From NCBI RefSeq assembly GCF_023343835.1, contig NC_064433.1:52790871-52854870 (forward strand): a DNA stretch of 64,000 nt. Reading direction: 5' to 3'. Source of the stretch: Lagopus muta. Lineage: Eukaryota > Chordata > Aves > Galliformes > Phasianidae. This document shows positions 12,701 to 22,397 of the stretch, piece after piece; the stretch's first letter is position 1; each line of letters begins with the position of its first letter. Made by a program: the position numbers and the translations under genes. Below the pieces are notes generated by a model. It searched no databases. It was not told where the DNA came from and was given only the letters and a program-made list of their open reading frames with translations.

Positions 12701-14195
12701 CCGGAAATAGTTACTATCCTGATCAATGTCCAACTGACAAAGTCCCTTCCCTCTCTGGTACTTTGAACAAGTTCCATCCCATAGCAACAAATCTGTTGCG
12801 TTAGCACTTTTCAAGAAATCATAACCAGCAGTTTTGATACTTGAACTGTTTTCTGAAGTCACAGTATGAAATCCCTATTTCCTACTCAAGACAGTCAATA
12901 CAGACATTCAGATCTTTCAAACACTAATGCAAATTAAAAAGAAAATAGATCTCAGTTCACCATTCAAGAAAAAAAATATGCATGTTTTACTAAGTTACAT
13001 CAACTGTAACTCTGCTACTGTCCCCAGCAACACCTACAAAGCTAACATTTTCTTTAAACTGTGAGCAATTAGAGTGCTCATAACTGCTCCAAAAGTATAC
13101 AGACTCTTGCTGCACTTGTCTCCATTTACACACTCAAAACATAACTCTGCAATACTGACCTATTTTCCCCGGTCCTTTCTGCACTATCCTTTAGTATCCT
13201 TTCTCCCTGTGAAAAGCAACAGTCACATGCACATTAAACTCCAAAGTAATGGAAGTGACTGCTTAAAGATGACCTGAAAAATATATGGAGGCTTTGGGGT
13301 CAGAAGAACATTGCAATTATAGTTCACCCGTTGTCCTAGATTGCAAAGAACCTGAAAGCCACAAGTACATGGAAGCACATGAACTAACCATGCCCCACGT
13401 TTAAAGCTGTGAAAACTTAAAGAGTGTTTCACCAAAATACCCCACAGTTCATACCACACTAATCAAGTCCTCTCTAGGTGTAACCACAGGAACTGCTATC
13501 AAATCTGCTAAAAGGTAATATGCAACATACTAAGCCTATAAAACACAAAGCCACAAACTCTACATGGCTTATACAACCAATCCAGGCTTTAATTGACTTC
13601 TGCCTTTTGAGTCTGCTATGGGAACACTAGAATCACAAGAAGCCCTGAAGTGAAGGGTTTCTTTCACTATACAGATTAATACATTACAGACCTCAGTGCC
13701 ACTTCTACATTGAAGAAACGGCTGACTACACCAGCAGCTTGACCTTCCTCCCATCTCTCGTTATATAACTGACCTGAAAGCCTGCCAGGAACTGAGTGGG
13801 TATGGAAGAGAACCACTTTCCTTGAAAATAAGGCTTTCATTCTGTAGATTAGCTGTCATAAATGAAACGGTTCAGGTGGCACAATGTGAACAGCTCTCCT
13901 GCAATATTTGCATAATGAAATACGTTTCAAGAGTATCTGCTATTTGTAGCATTTAAGACATTTTTCACAGGCTGGAGGGAAATATACTTTCTTACATGAA
14001 AATTTAAGACAAAGTAAAAATTTGTCTTCATGAACTGATGCAGAAACCATTGATAATGATACATGTTTATCAGTTAAAAACAAATCTGTATTCTTGACTG
14101 CATAAAAAAGCTGTCTGCACAGATAGCACTTCAGTGTGGTTTGTCATCCTCTCCATGACCAGAGGACATAGCAGCACAAGCTACGCTACACCCGG

Positions 14196-14447
14196 GGAAA
14201 TGGCTGCAAGTTGTACCAGAGGAGGTTTAGGTTGGACATGAGGAGAAACTTTTTCTCTCAGAGAGCGGTCAGGCACTGGAATGGCTGCCCAGGGAGGTGG
14301 TGGAGTCGCTGACCCTGGCAGTGTTAAAGAGGCGCCTGGACGAGGAGCTATGAGATATGGGTTGGTTTGTGGTAGCAGTGGTAACGGGAGGATGGTTGGA
14401 CTAGATGATCTCGCAGGTCCTTTCCAACCTTGTGATTCTGTGATTCT
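14196..14447 (+). mobile_element. CR1 LINE 3' fragment (different subfamily)
   Basis: It contains GAGGAGAAACTTTTTCTCTC, GGCACTGGAATGGCTGCCCA and GGTTGGACTAGATGATCTCG, and ends CTTGTGATTCTGTGATTCT. Its middle differs clearly from the copies at 3.4, 6.3 and 18.6 kb, indicating another CR1 subfamily. Confidence 0.92.
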
Positions 14448-15370
14448 AAGCTACAGACACACTACCTCCCCCTAATCAAGTCAAGAATGCAGTTTATTGA
14501 TACTTCAGTAAGACAAAAAAATTCTAATCCCAAAGAAGACAAGTAATTGTATGGACTTGTTTCTAGAGCACATCTCCCTTGATCTCAGTCACAAAGTCCA
14601 TATGCTCCTATTACATATCAAGAATAATTTACTCAGATCTTCTCCTGCAGTGTTTAAACCTGTTGATCCGTAGTATAAAACCAGGTCTCCAAAACTGCTT
14701 TACTTGAGGAATTAGATTCCTGCAAGATCCTTCTTGCAGCCACCAAGCACATTGTATAAAGGCTGACTGGAGTCATTCTGGCCTAAAATCACCACCCAGG
14801 AAATACCACCCGCTCTCCCTAGAGCAACCAGCACAGACTTGCCTCCTGGTTTAATAACAGTTACGTTACAGAATCTGGTGATACAAAGCTATTCACCATG
14901 AGAAACAGGCGAGCATAGGGTAATTTCTTAGCCAGCAGAGTTATTTCTCACCTTCTGATAGCACAATAAAAAAAAAATAAATTGGCTTTCTCCTCACACA
15001 GTAAGAAGGCCAGTACTTATTTTCAACAATAAAACTTCAAAGGGTGTCAACAAATGGAGACACCACAGAAGAAGTCAATAATCACCTTCTGAAAAACACC
15101 CAGTGGTTATCACGCACAAACGTCACAGGCTACAGTTACACTGTCATCTCCATCTCCAACCAAGCCATGGGAGGAAGGCAGCTGTCCCTCCCACTCCTGC
15201 CTCTCCACGGCTACCACCACCTTGTTATGGCACAATCTAATCCTACCAAAAGCAGGCATTAAGCTGTCCTCGACAGCCCAATGAGCTAACCTGGTTCACT
15301 AGAGGGCTGCGCTGGCAGAGGGTGGAACCAGCCCTTTCATCAGCAGTGTGGGATTAAAGCTGCGAGGACA

Positions 15371-15395
15371 TACGTCAGCACGGCTCAGTGACGTA
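15371..15395. promoter_or_regulatory. Inverted CRE half-site pair in CRY1 intron 1
   Basis: TACGTCA at 15371-15377 and TGACGTA at 15389-15395 are exact reverse complements separated by 11 nt. Each contains the CRE/ATF half-site TGACG and its complement. They are followed by TTTGCAAAT. Function is not shown. Confidence 0.35.
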
Positions 15396-15777
15396 CTTTG
15401 CAAATTGCAGGACTAAATCATGTGACATTAAAAACTATGGAGGGAATCGCTGCACTGTGGGCATTTTTAGGGTAGATGCGCCCTTCTGGGAAAGAGGGCA
15501 GGTGGGCAATTTACAGGTAGGATGCAGAGTGTTTCCCCAATCTAACAGGAGGTACCATAATACTCTAACCTAAGCGAGTGACCTCTAAAAACAAGTCACT
15601 ACTCCGAAATAACAGACTTAGAAATCTACAGGTTAATCACCCTCAATTTAAAGGGCTGGCTGAACAAAAGTTCTGCAAGTTACGCACTGAACGGGCACTG
15701 ATACAACCTGTTGAAAGGCACGACAGGTATGTCTGCAACAGAGCACGAAAACCCTGCTTCACCTGAGGACCTCGTAA

Positions 15778-15810
15778 ACATGAGCTAGAGCAGCTGAGAT
15801 CAGCTCATGT
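15778..15810. repeat. Nested inverted repeats beside a TA run
   Basis: ACATGAGCT (15778-15786) and AGCTCATGT (15802-15810) form a perfect 9-bp stem with a 15-nt loop. Inside and overlapping it, AGCTGA (15792-15797) and TCAGCT (15800-15805) form a 6-bp stem with a 2-nt loop. A TA dinucleotide run starts 25 nt later. Confidence 0.6.
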
Positions 15811-15834
15811 AAAAGGAACCCCAAGAATCTACAA

Positions 15835-15855
15835 TATATATATATATATATATAA
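15835..15855. repeat. (TA)n dinucleotide run
   Basis: About ten uninterrupted TA units lie inside CRY1 intron 1. This is a simple low-stability tract and probably polymorphic in length. Confidence 0.9.
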
Positions 15856-18611
15856 ACTAACATTTCTTCCGAGGCTGATGCACATCTACCTTGGTATGAG
15901 AAGGACCACAAGTCTTGTCATCTATGCATATACTTTAGATGACTGCCTGGACGTTCAGTATTTCATAAATCAATGAGATTTTAATCCTAAGCGTCAGACC
16001 GTGAAAATAGAGGGACATTCATTGAATCAGGCCTGTTTATTCTATGCGAGAGTGTTAGGAAAAAAAACTGTCAATAAAATTATTTTGAATGATTTCAGTA
16101 TTAAACTGCACTCTGTCTGTCTATCTGTTCAGATAGGCAAAAACCACGTATTATTATTTGTTAAATTTGGCGAAATGCTCGGTGTGGGAAAGCGAGTTTG
16201 TGTTTGCATACCTGCTAAAACTGCTAGGGAGCATCCAGAGGGCAAACCACTTCCTTCATGACCTGAAACTATGGGCGTATTCTCAAAACCAGATGTGAAG
16301 CACAGCAAATGTGAATCAATGTCTCAAAAAGATGCTCAAGTATTAAATTTTCAAAACAATCTTCGATTTCCATGAATGGCAGTGAATGTCCTGGAAATCA
16401 AACGTTCGTCTTGGTCTTCAGTTCGAGGTATAAGCATCAAAAAAGATCACACCTCTTCCTTCTCCTAAATCAACAGGTCTAGCTGGCACAACAGCAACAA
16501 ACTTAGCGAGATGTTGAACAGATCAGTATTCTCACTACTAGGTATATGAAACGCCTTATTTCTCTTCTTCTAAAAAAGAAAGTTTTTGTCTCCAGGAATG
16601 ATTAAATAGAGAAGCTCAAGGATTGGCAAGATTACATTATCCATGTTGTAAAATACACTACCATATCAAAAACATACACGCAGACTCAAAAAAACCAAAC
16701 TAAAACCAGTCAATAATTAGCCAAAGTAAACCCTTATCCAGCAACTAATGGAATGTTTGCATTTCTTTTTCCATATTTTGATCAGGTGCCATTTTGTACA
16801 GAACTAGGGCTAAAGAAACCCTCCCCTCAACCATGTCGCTCACACGAGATTCCATTCTCCTTAATACAGAAAAGTCTGTGAGAACATGCCAGCACATTTT
16901 TTCTTACAGAGGTAATGGTTACTTGTTTGAGTATTTAAGTTACATTCTCTGCCTATTCTGCAGGCACAATTAGATGAACACTTGTGTCTGGTGCCAAAAC
17001 TTTAAGGGCAGTTATCAAAATCTGAGCAGTTTTCTATTTAGCATTTTTTCCCTAGCATTTCTCCGTTGCCTTCTTCCTCATACTGGGTAACCACTCTCAC
17101 ACAAGACTTAGTCTGTGAATGACACAGGAGAACTCATTACACAGGAAAAGCATGTCTCAATGGAAGTACGTCATCATGATTTATTTAACAGCTCAAGAGA
17201 ATAAACAATAATAAGAATCTGAAGAGAACCAGAAAAATGAAACAAGTTGATGAAGGCCCTCATGTCTGTTACATAGCATTCATGATTTTAGAACAGGTAG
17301 GCTGCATGCCAGGAGAAAGGAGGTCAGTAAGGCCATGTGACTGCTTGGTAATTAGGCTTGCTCAATAGTGCAGTTACACAAAAATATTAGTTCATGAGTG
17401 TTACATGACTGTTTAAAGAGAAAAGTTCATCAGAAATGTATTCAAGGTTGCAAGATCTAAAACACATTTTCAAAATGAGCCACAACTGTTGAGTCTGCAG
17501 AGTAACAATATTGTTTCCAACAGAAGATAAACCCCCTGTTTTCCTAGCGTTCTTACACCATTTTCCTCATGTTCACTGTTAGTCATACCTCCAACAGACA
17601 AGAGTTTTGCTCAGGTCACTGGAACCATTAACTCAGCATAACATAAACTCTTGGTGTAAACCTACCCAAACCAATGAAAGATCACGGTAAAACTATTGCA
17701 AGAGATTAAATCTGACTCATCTTCCAAATGCTGAGAGGCTGCTGCTCCTAATCTCGAACAATATGCATTTTTGACCAGTGCAACACCCTACAGCACAGAC
17801 ATGCAAGCATCTTGCCAACAGTCATCCAGTGACCAAGGAGATAAAATGTTTGGTTATCAATTACAAGTGCAGAACAAGACTGGCAAGCCAAAAAAAAATC
17901 GCATCATAAGTCTCGGGTGTGCATGCTATGAGAGTGTGCATTGCCATCAGTTAAAAATAGCTCGTTAAAACCACTGGAACCTAAAATGGACCCATTCCAA
18001 ACTACTAAGCGTTCGTTTAAATATGATTTGATGGTGTTCATTCTAACAAACAAAGCTCTGTCAGTCACCTACTTCACAAAAATTAATGTATTTCTTCAGA
18101 CTTGGAGCAGGGGAAGGGCTTACAAAACTGGGCTATGAAAGCAGAGGGATCTTCTAGTCAAAGCCATGTACAGCACGTGCCCTGAGCTGCACAAGTCCCA
18201 AGAGGCTGTCTGAAAAGTGCTTGGGATAGCAGAGAGGAACTCACCCTCCTTCTGTAGGCCTCTGTTCATACAGAAAGAAGGAGTGGTGGTGGTGAGGGCT
18301 CCCCTCCAAAAAAAGAAAACAAAAATCTCTCTCTTCTAGAAACACCAAACCAAACAACAAAGAAAAACAATCCCCCTAGCCATCAATTGAAAAAGATAAT
18401 TTTCTTCAAAAACAAAAGGCAGTGTAGAGACTGTCTTTTAGAACAACAAAAACTGCAAAAGTCAACAATTTAGTCAAAGCAGATGAAGTGTTTTACACAA
18501 GGGTACTCAAGGAAGGCACTAGCTGAAGCTCATATTAAATGGCCACTGAAGAACCAGGTCTGTAGCACTACAGACATGAGCTTCCTTTTGCTAAAATCCA
18601 AGCTCATGTTC

Positions 18612-18896
18612 TGTTTACAAGGGGGATAGTGATGGGACAAGGGGGAATGGTTTTAAACTGAGACAGGGGAGGTTTAGGTTAGATATTAGGAGGAAGTTTT
18701 TCACTCACAGGGTGGTGACAGCACTGGAACAGGTTGCCCAAGGAGGCTGTGGATGCCCCATCCCTGCAGGCATTCAAGGCCAGGCTGGATGTGGCTCTGG
18801 GCAGCCTGGTCTGGTGGCTGGCAACCCTGCACATAGCAGGGGGGTTGAAACTAGATGATCACAGTGGTCCTTTTCAACCCAGGCCATTCTATGATT
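18612..18896 (+). mobile_element. CR1 LINE 3' fragment
   Basis: It starts TGTTTACAAGGGGGATAGTG and ends at GCCATTCTATGATTCA. It is very similar to the fragments at 3352-3780 and 6345-6998, so it belongs to the same subfamily. It is inserted antisense in CRY1 intron 1 about 0.8 kb from the exon 1 donor. Confidence 0.93.
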
Positions 18897-19595
18897 CATA
18901 CCTATCCACCATTCACAGCTCACAGAACACAACCCAATGGCTTGGTGTTATGTAGTATTTCAGTTGCAAAACACATCAGAAGCCTATGAAGTATTCCTAA
19001 GACATGTGATTCCCTTAGCACCCAGGCCTGTTCCCATTGCCCGGGTTCTCTTAAAACTTAAGCACTGACCATACTTTGTCCATAACGATCAACACTGAGA
19101 GCATGAGGGCTCATTATGCGAAAGGAGTTCTTCCCTTCAAAACAAACAAAAAGCCACTGTGATAGAAATGCGTAATGGACTTCGGACATGGAAGAAATGA
19201 TAACTGAAGTTATTACTGAATGCTATGAGCCTTATTGTTGCCAGTGGAAGTGTCCATCCAGGAAAGGTTAACCTAAGAAACCTTAGTATTTCTATCGCCT
19301 GAAAACCAGAGACCGGACCACAAGTAGAATCCAAAGCAAGAGAAGTCACGGGGTCCGAAACCATCCTCGAGGAGAACCAAGCGGAACCGAGCACGGAACC
19401 ATCCCAACTCCGTCCCCGGTCATGACGTGGCGCAGTGCCGTCACGCCGCGCCCGCTCGGTCCGAGGCAGCGCTCAGCCCCGCGCCGCGTTCCCGACGGGA
19501 CGGGTGTTGCCGAGCCCCGCGGTCACCGCACGCGCACGGGGCCGCAGCCGCCGAGCGACGCCCGGAGCGCCCCACCGGGGCAGCCGTTACCCGCT

Positions 19596-19605
19596 CCTTA
19601 TATGG
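19596..19605. promoter_or_regulatory. CArG box just downstream of CRY1 exon 1
   Basis: CCTTATATGG is a perfect CC(A/T)6GG match, the binding site of serum response factor. It sits in the CpG island about 115 bp into intron 1. It would allow serum- or actin-linked induction, but that is inference from motif only. Confidence 0.45.
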
Positions 19606-19719
19606 CGCGCACGGAGCGTCCCTCGCCCCGCGCGGCGTCGCGCAACGCGGGGCCGCCCCGCTCCGAGTCTCCCCGCACGGCCGCCCAGAGCTCCCCGCCC
19701 GCGGCCGGCCCGCACTCAC

Positions 19720-19877
19720 CGCCAGCGGTTGATGCCCACGTTGGAGGAGCCGGCGAACCAAGGGTCCAGGATGTAGACGCAGCGCACGGTGTCGGCGCCC
19801 CGGATGCACTCCCGCAGCGCCGGGTTGTCGTGGAGCCGCAGCCCCTTGCGGAACCAGTGCACGGCGTTCACCCCCAT
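19720..19877 (-). CDS. CRY1: CRY1 coding exon 1 with start codon
   Basis: Reading the minus strand from the ATG at 19877-19875 gives [20 protein letters not shown], followed by sequence ending GINRW plus two bases of Arg53. This is the cryptochrome 1 N-terminus, nearly identical to mammalian CRY1 as I remember it. The donor is GGCG|GTGAGTGCG at 19720/19719. The exon supplies the first beta strand of the photolyase-homology region and the FAGSSN serine loop (residues 41-46), which lines the secondary pocket that in mouse CRY1 contacts CLOCK. It lies inside a strong CpG island. The exon 1/exon 2 codon join is exact (CG + G). Several long open frames on the other strand here are composition shadows of the GC-rich island. 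Confidence 0.97.
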
Positions 19878-20178
19878 GCCGTGCTCATGGCCCGGCGCCC
19901 GGGCGAGCAGGGGGCGGCCGCCGCCCCGCGCGGTGCGGGGGGCAGAGCGGCGCGAGCGCTCTAGGATCCGGCGGAGGTGGCCACCCGACGGGGACGCATC
20001 ACCCCGCGGAGCCCCGCGGCTCGGCGGGAGAGGACGGCTCGGGGACGGGGAGCAGCCGCGCGCTCTCCTCGTGCCGCGCCGCCGACGGCCGCCACCTCGC
20101 CGCTCGCCCTGTGACTGCGCCGGGGCTCCGCCGGGCGCTCCGTCCCGCCCCTCGCCGCCGATTGGCCGCCTCCGCCCC

Positions 20179-20202
20179 CACGTGACCGCCGGCCCTCACG
20201 TT
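20179..20202 (-). promoter_or_regulatory. CRY1: E-box plus E'-box pair in CRY1 promoter
   Basis: CACGTG occupies 20179-20184 and CACGTT occupies 20197-20202, with a 12-nt gap. They lie about 300 bp upstream of the CRY1 start codon, next to a CCAAT box. CACGTG and CACGTT are the canonical and non-canonical binding sites of CLOCK-BMAL1, which drives CRY1 and is in turn repressed by CRY1. Function is inferred from motif and position. Confidence 0.7.
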
Positions 20203-20356
20203 TCTGAAGTGTGTTCGCTGCCGGCCGCGGCGGGAGGTGGCGCAGCGCGGCGGGATTCCCGCCCAACCTGGGCGGCGCGAGGGGGCGGCGGGGCGCGGGG
20301 CCGCTAGGCGCCTCGCGGAGGAGCTGCCGGCCGTCTGGGCGCGCGCCCGCCGACTG

Positions 20357-20363
20357 TTATATA
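20357..20363 (-). promoter_or_regulatory. CRY1: TATA-like motif in CRY1 promoter
   Basis: On the minus strand this reads TATATAA, embedded in otherwise very GC-rich sequence about 480 bp upstream of the CRY1 ATG. CpG-island promoters usually lack TATA boxes, so it may or may not be used. Confidence 0.35.
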
Positions 20364-20548
20364 TCGCGCTCTGCGCGCTCCCGCTGAAGGCGGTACGCAT
20401 GCGCCGCGGTGCCGCGCTGCTCCCCTCGAGCGTCCCCTGCTTTCACCCTCACCCCTATCCCACCCCTCACGTCTCGCTGCGGGTCTGGCGGCACCGAGGC
20501 GGAGTACCGATCCCCGCTCCGCCTCCCTCATCTCCACCGACGGGCCGC

Positions 20549-20556
20549 TTATGTAA
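20549..20556 (-). promoter_or_regulatory. CRY1: D-box in CRY1 promoter
   Basis: TTATGTAA is a perfect core match to the PAR-bZIP/E4BP4 (DBP, TEF, HLF, NFIL3) element. It lies about 670 bp upstream of the CRY1 ATG. D-boxes in the Cry1 promoter are known in mouse to contribute to daytime timing. Whether this is the orthologous site needs an alignment. Confidence 0.6.
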
Positions 20557-20960
20557 TGCCTACGCAGCCAGCCCAGCCCGCACGGCACCCACCCCTTCCC
20601 CTCCCCCAGCGGCGATTACAAAACTGCCAAGTACGCGGGCACAGCGAGGCTGCCTGCAACGTAGTGTTTGTTTATAAGGTTGGAACTTCTCTCTCCGAGC
20701 GGCTCGGAGCCCGGTCTCTCGTCCCGGTCCCTGCCAGGGCTGAGCCGCCGAGCAGAGAGGCGGCAGTCCGCCGTCAGCTCCCCGCAGCCCTCCCTCGCGG
20801 GTTTCATAACCGCCGCTCCCCGAGCCGTGATCACTGCAGGCTGAGCGACAGCTGCAGTGTGCCAAGCCCTGGGATAAAGCACCCTCTGACCGTACCTTCC
20901 TTGGTAGGCCGTTGGGCTGCGGGTAAGAACTGTAAGGGAGGTGAAGAATGTATTAATTAA

Positions 20961-22230
20961 GGTGTGTAAGCTCCAGAGGCTCTCTGAGCCAAGGAGAGAA
21001 ATAAAGCCATGGTTAATCAAGGATCTCACTCATCTTGCTGCTGTGCTCTCCTGCGGGTAACTTTCTGAAGGAGCAGTGTTTGCTAATTGGGCTCATTTAG
21101 TGCAGGCCACGAGAACAAAATCAAGAGGGAAGGGTCACAAAGGGAAAAGGATAAGACAACGGTGTGACATGATAGGAATTGAACATGAAGTACATACATC
21201 AAGTATACGATACCTTAAGTAGTAGGAGTGCTCTTCAGGTCCCTGTTCTTAACATGACTGTATGCTGCTGTGTGGTACACACTGACCAACAATGAAAACT
21301 GTGAAAGAGCAGCGCGGTGGGAAACAGCCCGAACTGGGCTCACAGAGCGGCCCTTCTGCAGTTCTCTCACACTTAGATCTAACACAGGCTACTGAATGTG
21401 ACAACAGACAACAGAAGGGTTTCCAGAGCCAACAGTGGCAATTTTAATGCTCTGGAGGATACGAACATGCGGATCCCATGCTAATTTGAAAAACAGTAAA
21501 ATCACAGAACGGTTTGGATTAGAAGAGACCTTAAAGATCATCTGCTTCCAACCCCTGTCCTGGGCAGGGCTGCCACCCCCCAGCTCAGGCTGCCCGGGGC
21601 CCCATCCAACCCGACCTTGAGTCTACAGAGATGGGGCACCCACAGCTCTTTGTGCAGCTGTGCCAGCACCGCATTGCCCTCTGAGTAAAGAATTTCTTCC
21701 TAACTAACCTAAATCTCCTTTCAGTTTAAAACTGGTCCTCCTTGTCCTATTGCTATCTACCTGTATAAAAAGTTGATCTCTCCCCTGCCTCGAAGCTCAG
21801 TAATTTATGTATGAAAGTGCTCACGTGTCTACGAGTAGAAATGGTTTGTGTGTCACTGATTTGTTTTCTAACTTCGGAAGAGATCCGAGGCAGACACGGC
21901 TCAAATCACCCAGAGGAAGCAGATCCTCACCAGCACAGCATGTTCAGCTTCTGAAACACCACCAGCACCCCCTGCTAGCCCGATGACCACATCTATGAAT
22001 TTCCTGCTTCATTCTGTAACAAGTGCAGCGATCACATGGAAAGACACGCACTGAGGTTACAGAAGCCTCCCCTAAAGGCATCAGCGTGCTTCTCCTCAGG
22101 AACCTGAGGTCATTTCCCATCACGGAGACCACAAAGCGCATTCACCTCACTCTAAGAACAAAAAGCACCAAGACATCACTTCAGCACTCTAAATCTGCAG
22201 CTGCAGGATGGCAAAGTCCTTGTTTACGGG
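20961..22230. other. CRY1-MTERF2 divergent intergenic spacer
   Basis: No coding exon is recognised. It contains one minus-oriented CR1 fragment (21499-21800) and a second CACGTG at 21822-21827. The flanking ends merge into the CpG islands of CRY1 (left) and MTERF2 (right), so it is a head-to-head promoter spacer interrupted by a retroelement. Confidence 0.7.
21499..21800 (-). mobile_element. CR1 LINE 3' fragment
   Basis: The reverse-oriented CR1 end AATCACAGAACGGTTTGGAT is followed by GACCTTAAAGATCATCTGCT, GGCTGCCCGGGGCCCCATCC and the AAACTGGTCCTCCTTGTCCT region. It lies between the CRY1 and MTERF2 promoters. Confidence 0.92.
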
Positions 22231-22397
22231 AGAGATCCACACCCCACAGCCGTCCGCGTGCGCGCCATGGCGGTACGGCGGCTCCGCACCCCCCCCCCCC
22301 CCCCCCACGCTATGGTACGTTCCGTTCGTTCCGCCCCGCCCCGCCCGCTGACAAGGGTCGGGCCCGGCGCGGCCGCGCAGCGCTCAGCAGGAGCCAG
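22231..22397 (+). promoter_or_regulatory. MTERF2: MTERF2 CpG-island promoter and inferred untranslated exon 1
   Basis: A short CpG island contains an NRF1-like CGCGTGCGC (22255-22263), a YY1-like CGCCATGGCG (22263-22272), a C18 tract and GCCCCGCCCC Sp1 sites. A donor CAG|GTCAGG at 22397/22398 could end a non-coding first exon; GTGG|GTGAGG near 22426 is an alternative. The MTERF2 ORF exon lies 2.8 kb downstream with a good acceptor, so a spliced 5' UTR is likely. The exact start site is unknown. Nuclear-encoded mitochondrial genes commonly use NRF1 and YY1. Confidence 0.6.
22289..22306. repeat. C18 homopolymer in MTERF2 promoter
   Basis: Eighteen consecutive C residues in the MTERF2 CpG island. 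The G-rich complement could form a quadruplex. Length may be uncertain because homopolymers are error-prone in sequencing. Confidence 0.85.

Larger units (their letters stand above)
421..19719 (-). other. CRY1: CRY1 intron 1 (19.3 kb)
   Basis: This interval lies between the exon 1 donor (19719) and the exon 2 acceptor (421). I see no further coding exon in either strand. It holds four CR1 fragments (listed separately), a poly-A run at 622-650, an AT-rich tract at 3280-3345, an A-run near 10986-11002, a TA dinucleotide run at 15835-15855, and candidate regulatory sites (ROR elements at 9670-9736, CACGTG at 5387-5392 and 18174-18179, CRE half-sites at 15371-15395, CArG box at 19596-19605). The part from about 9.3 to 10.1 kb is repeat-free and looks more constrained than its surroundings, though that is a visual judgement without an alignment. 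Confidence 0.9.
19400..20960 (-). promoter_or_regulatory. CRY1: CRY1 CpG-island promoter and 5' UTR region
   Basis: A very CpG-dense block surrounds CRY1 exon 1 and extends about 1.1 kb upstream of the ATG at 19877. It contains a CCAAT box on the minus strand (ATTGG at 20161-20165), an E-box, an E'-box, a TATA-like motif, an NRF1-like GCATGCGC (20397-20404) and a D-box. The transcription start is not determined. The TATATAA on the minus strand at 20363-20357 would place one near 20.33 kb, which would put the E-boxes in the 5' UTR, as is possible for clock genes. Several GC-rich open frames in the island are not credible genes. Confidence 0.85.

Noticed and set aside
19422..20960. Several 100-180 codon open frames on both strands near CRY1 exon 1
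   Set aside because: They are compositional shadows in the CRY1 CpG island; only the minus-strand exon 19877-19720 matches a known protein.
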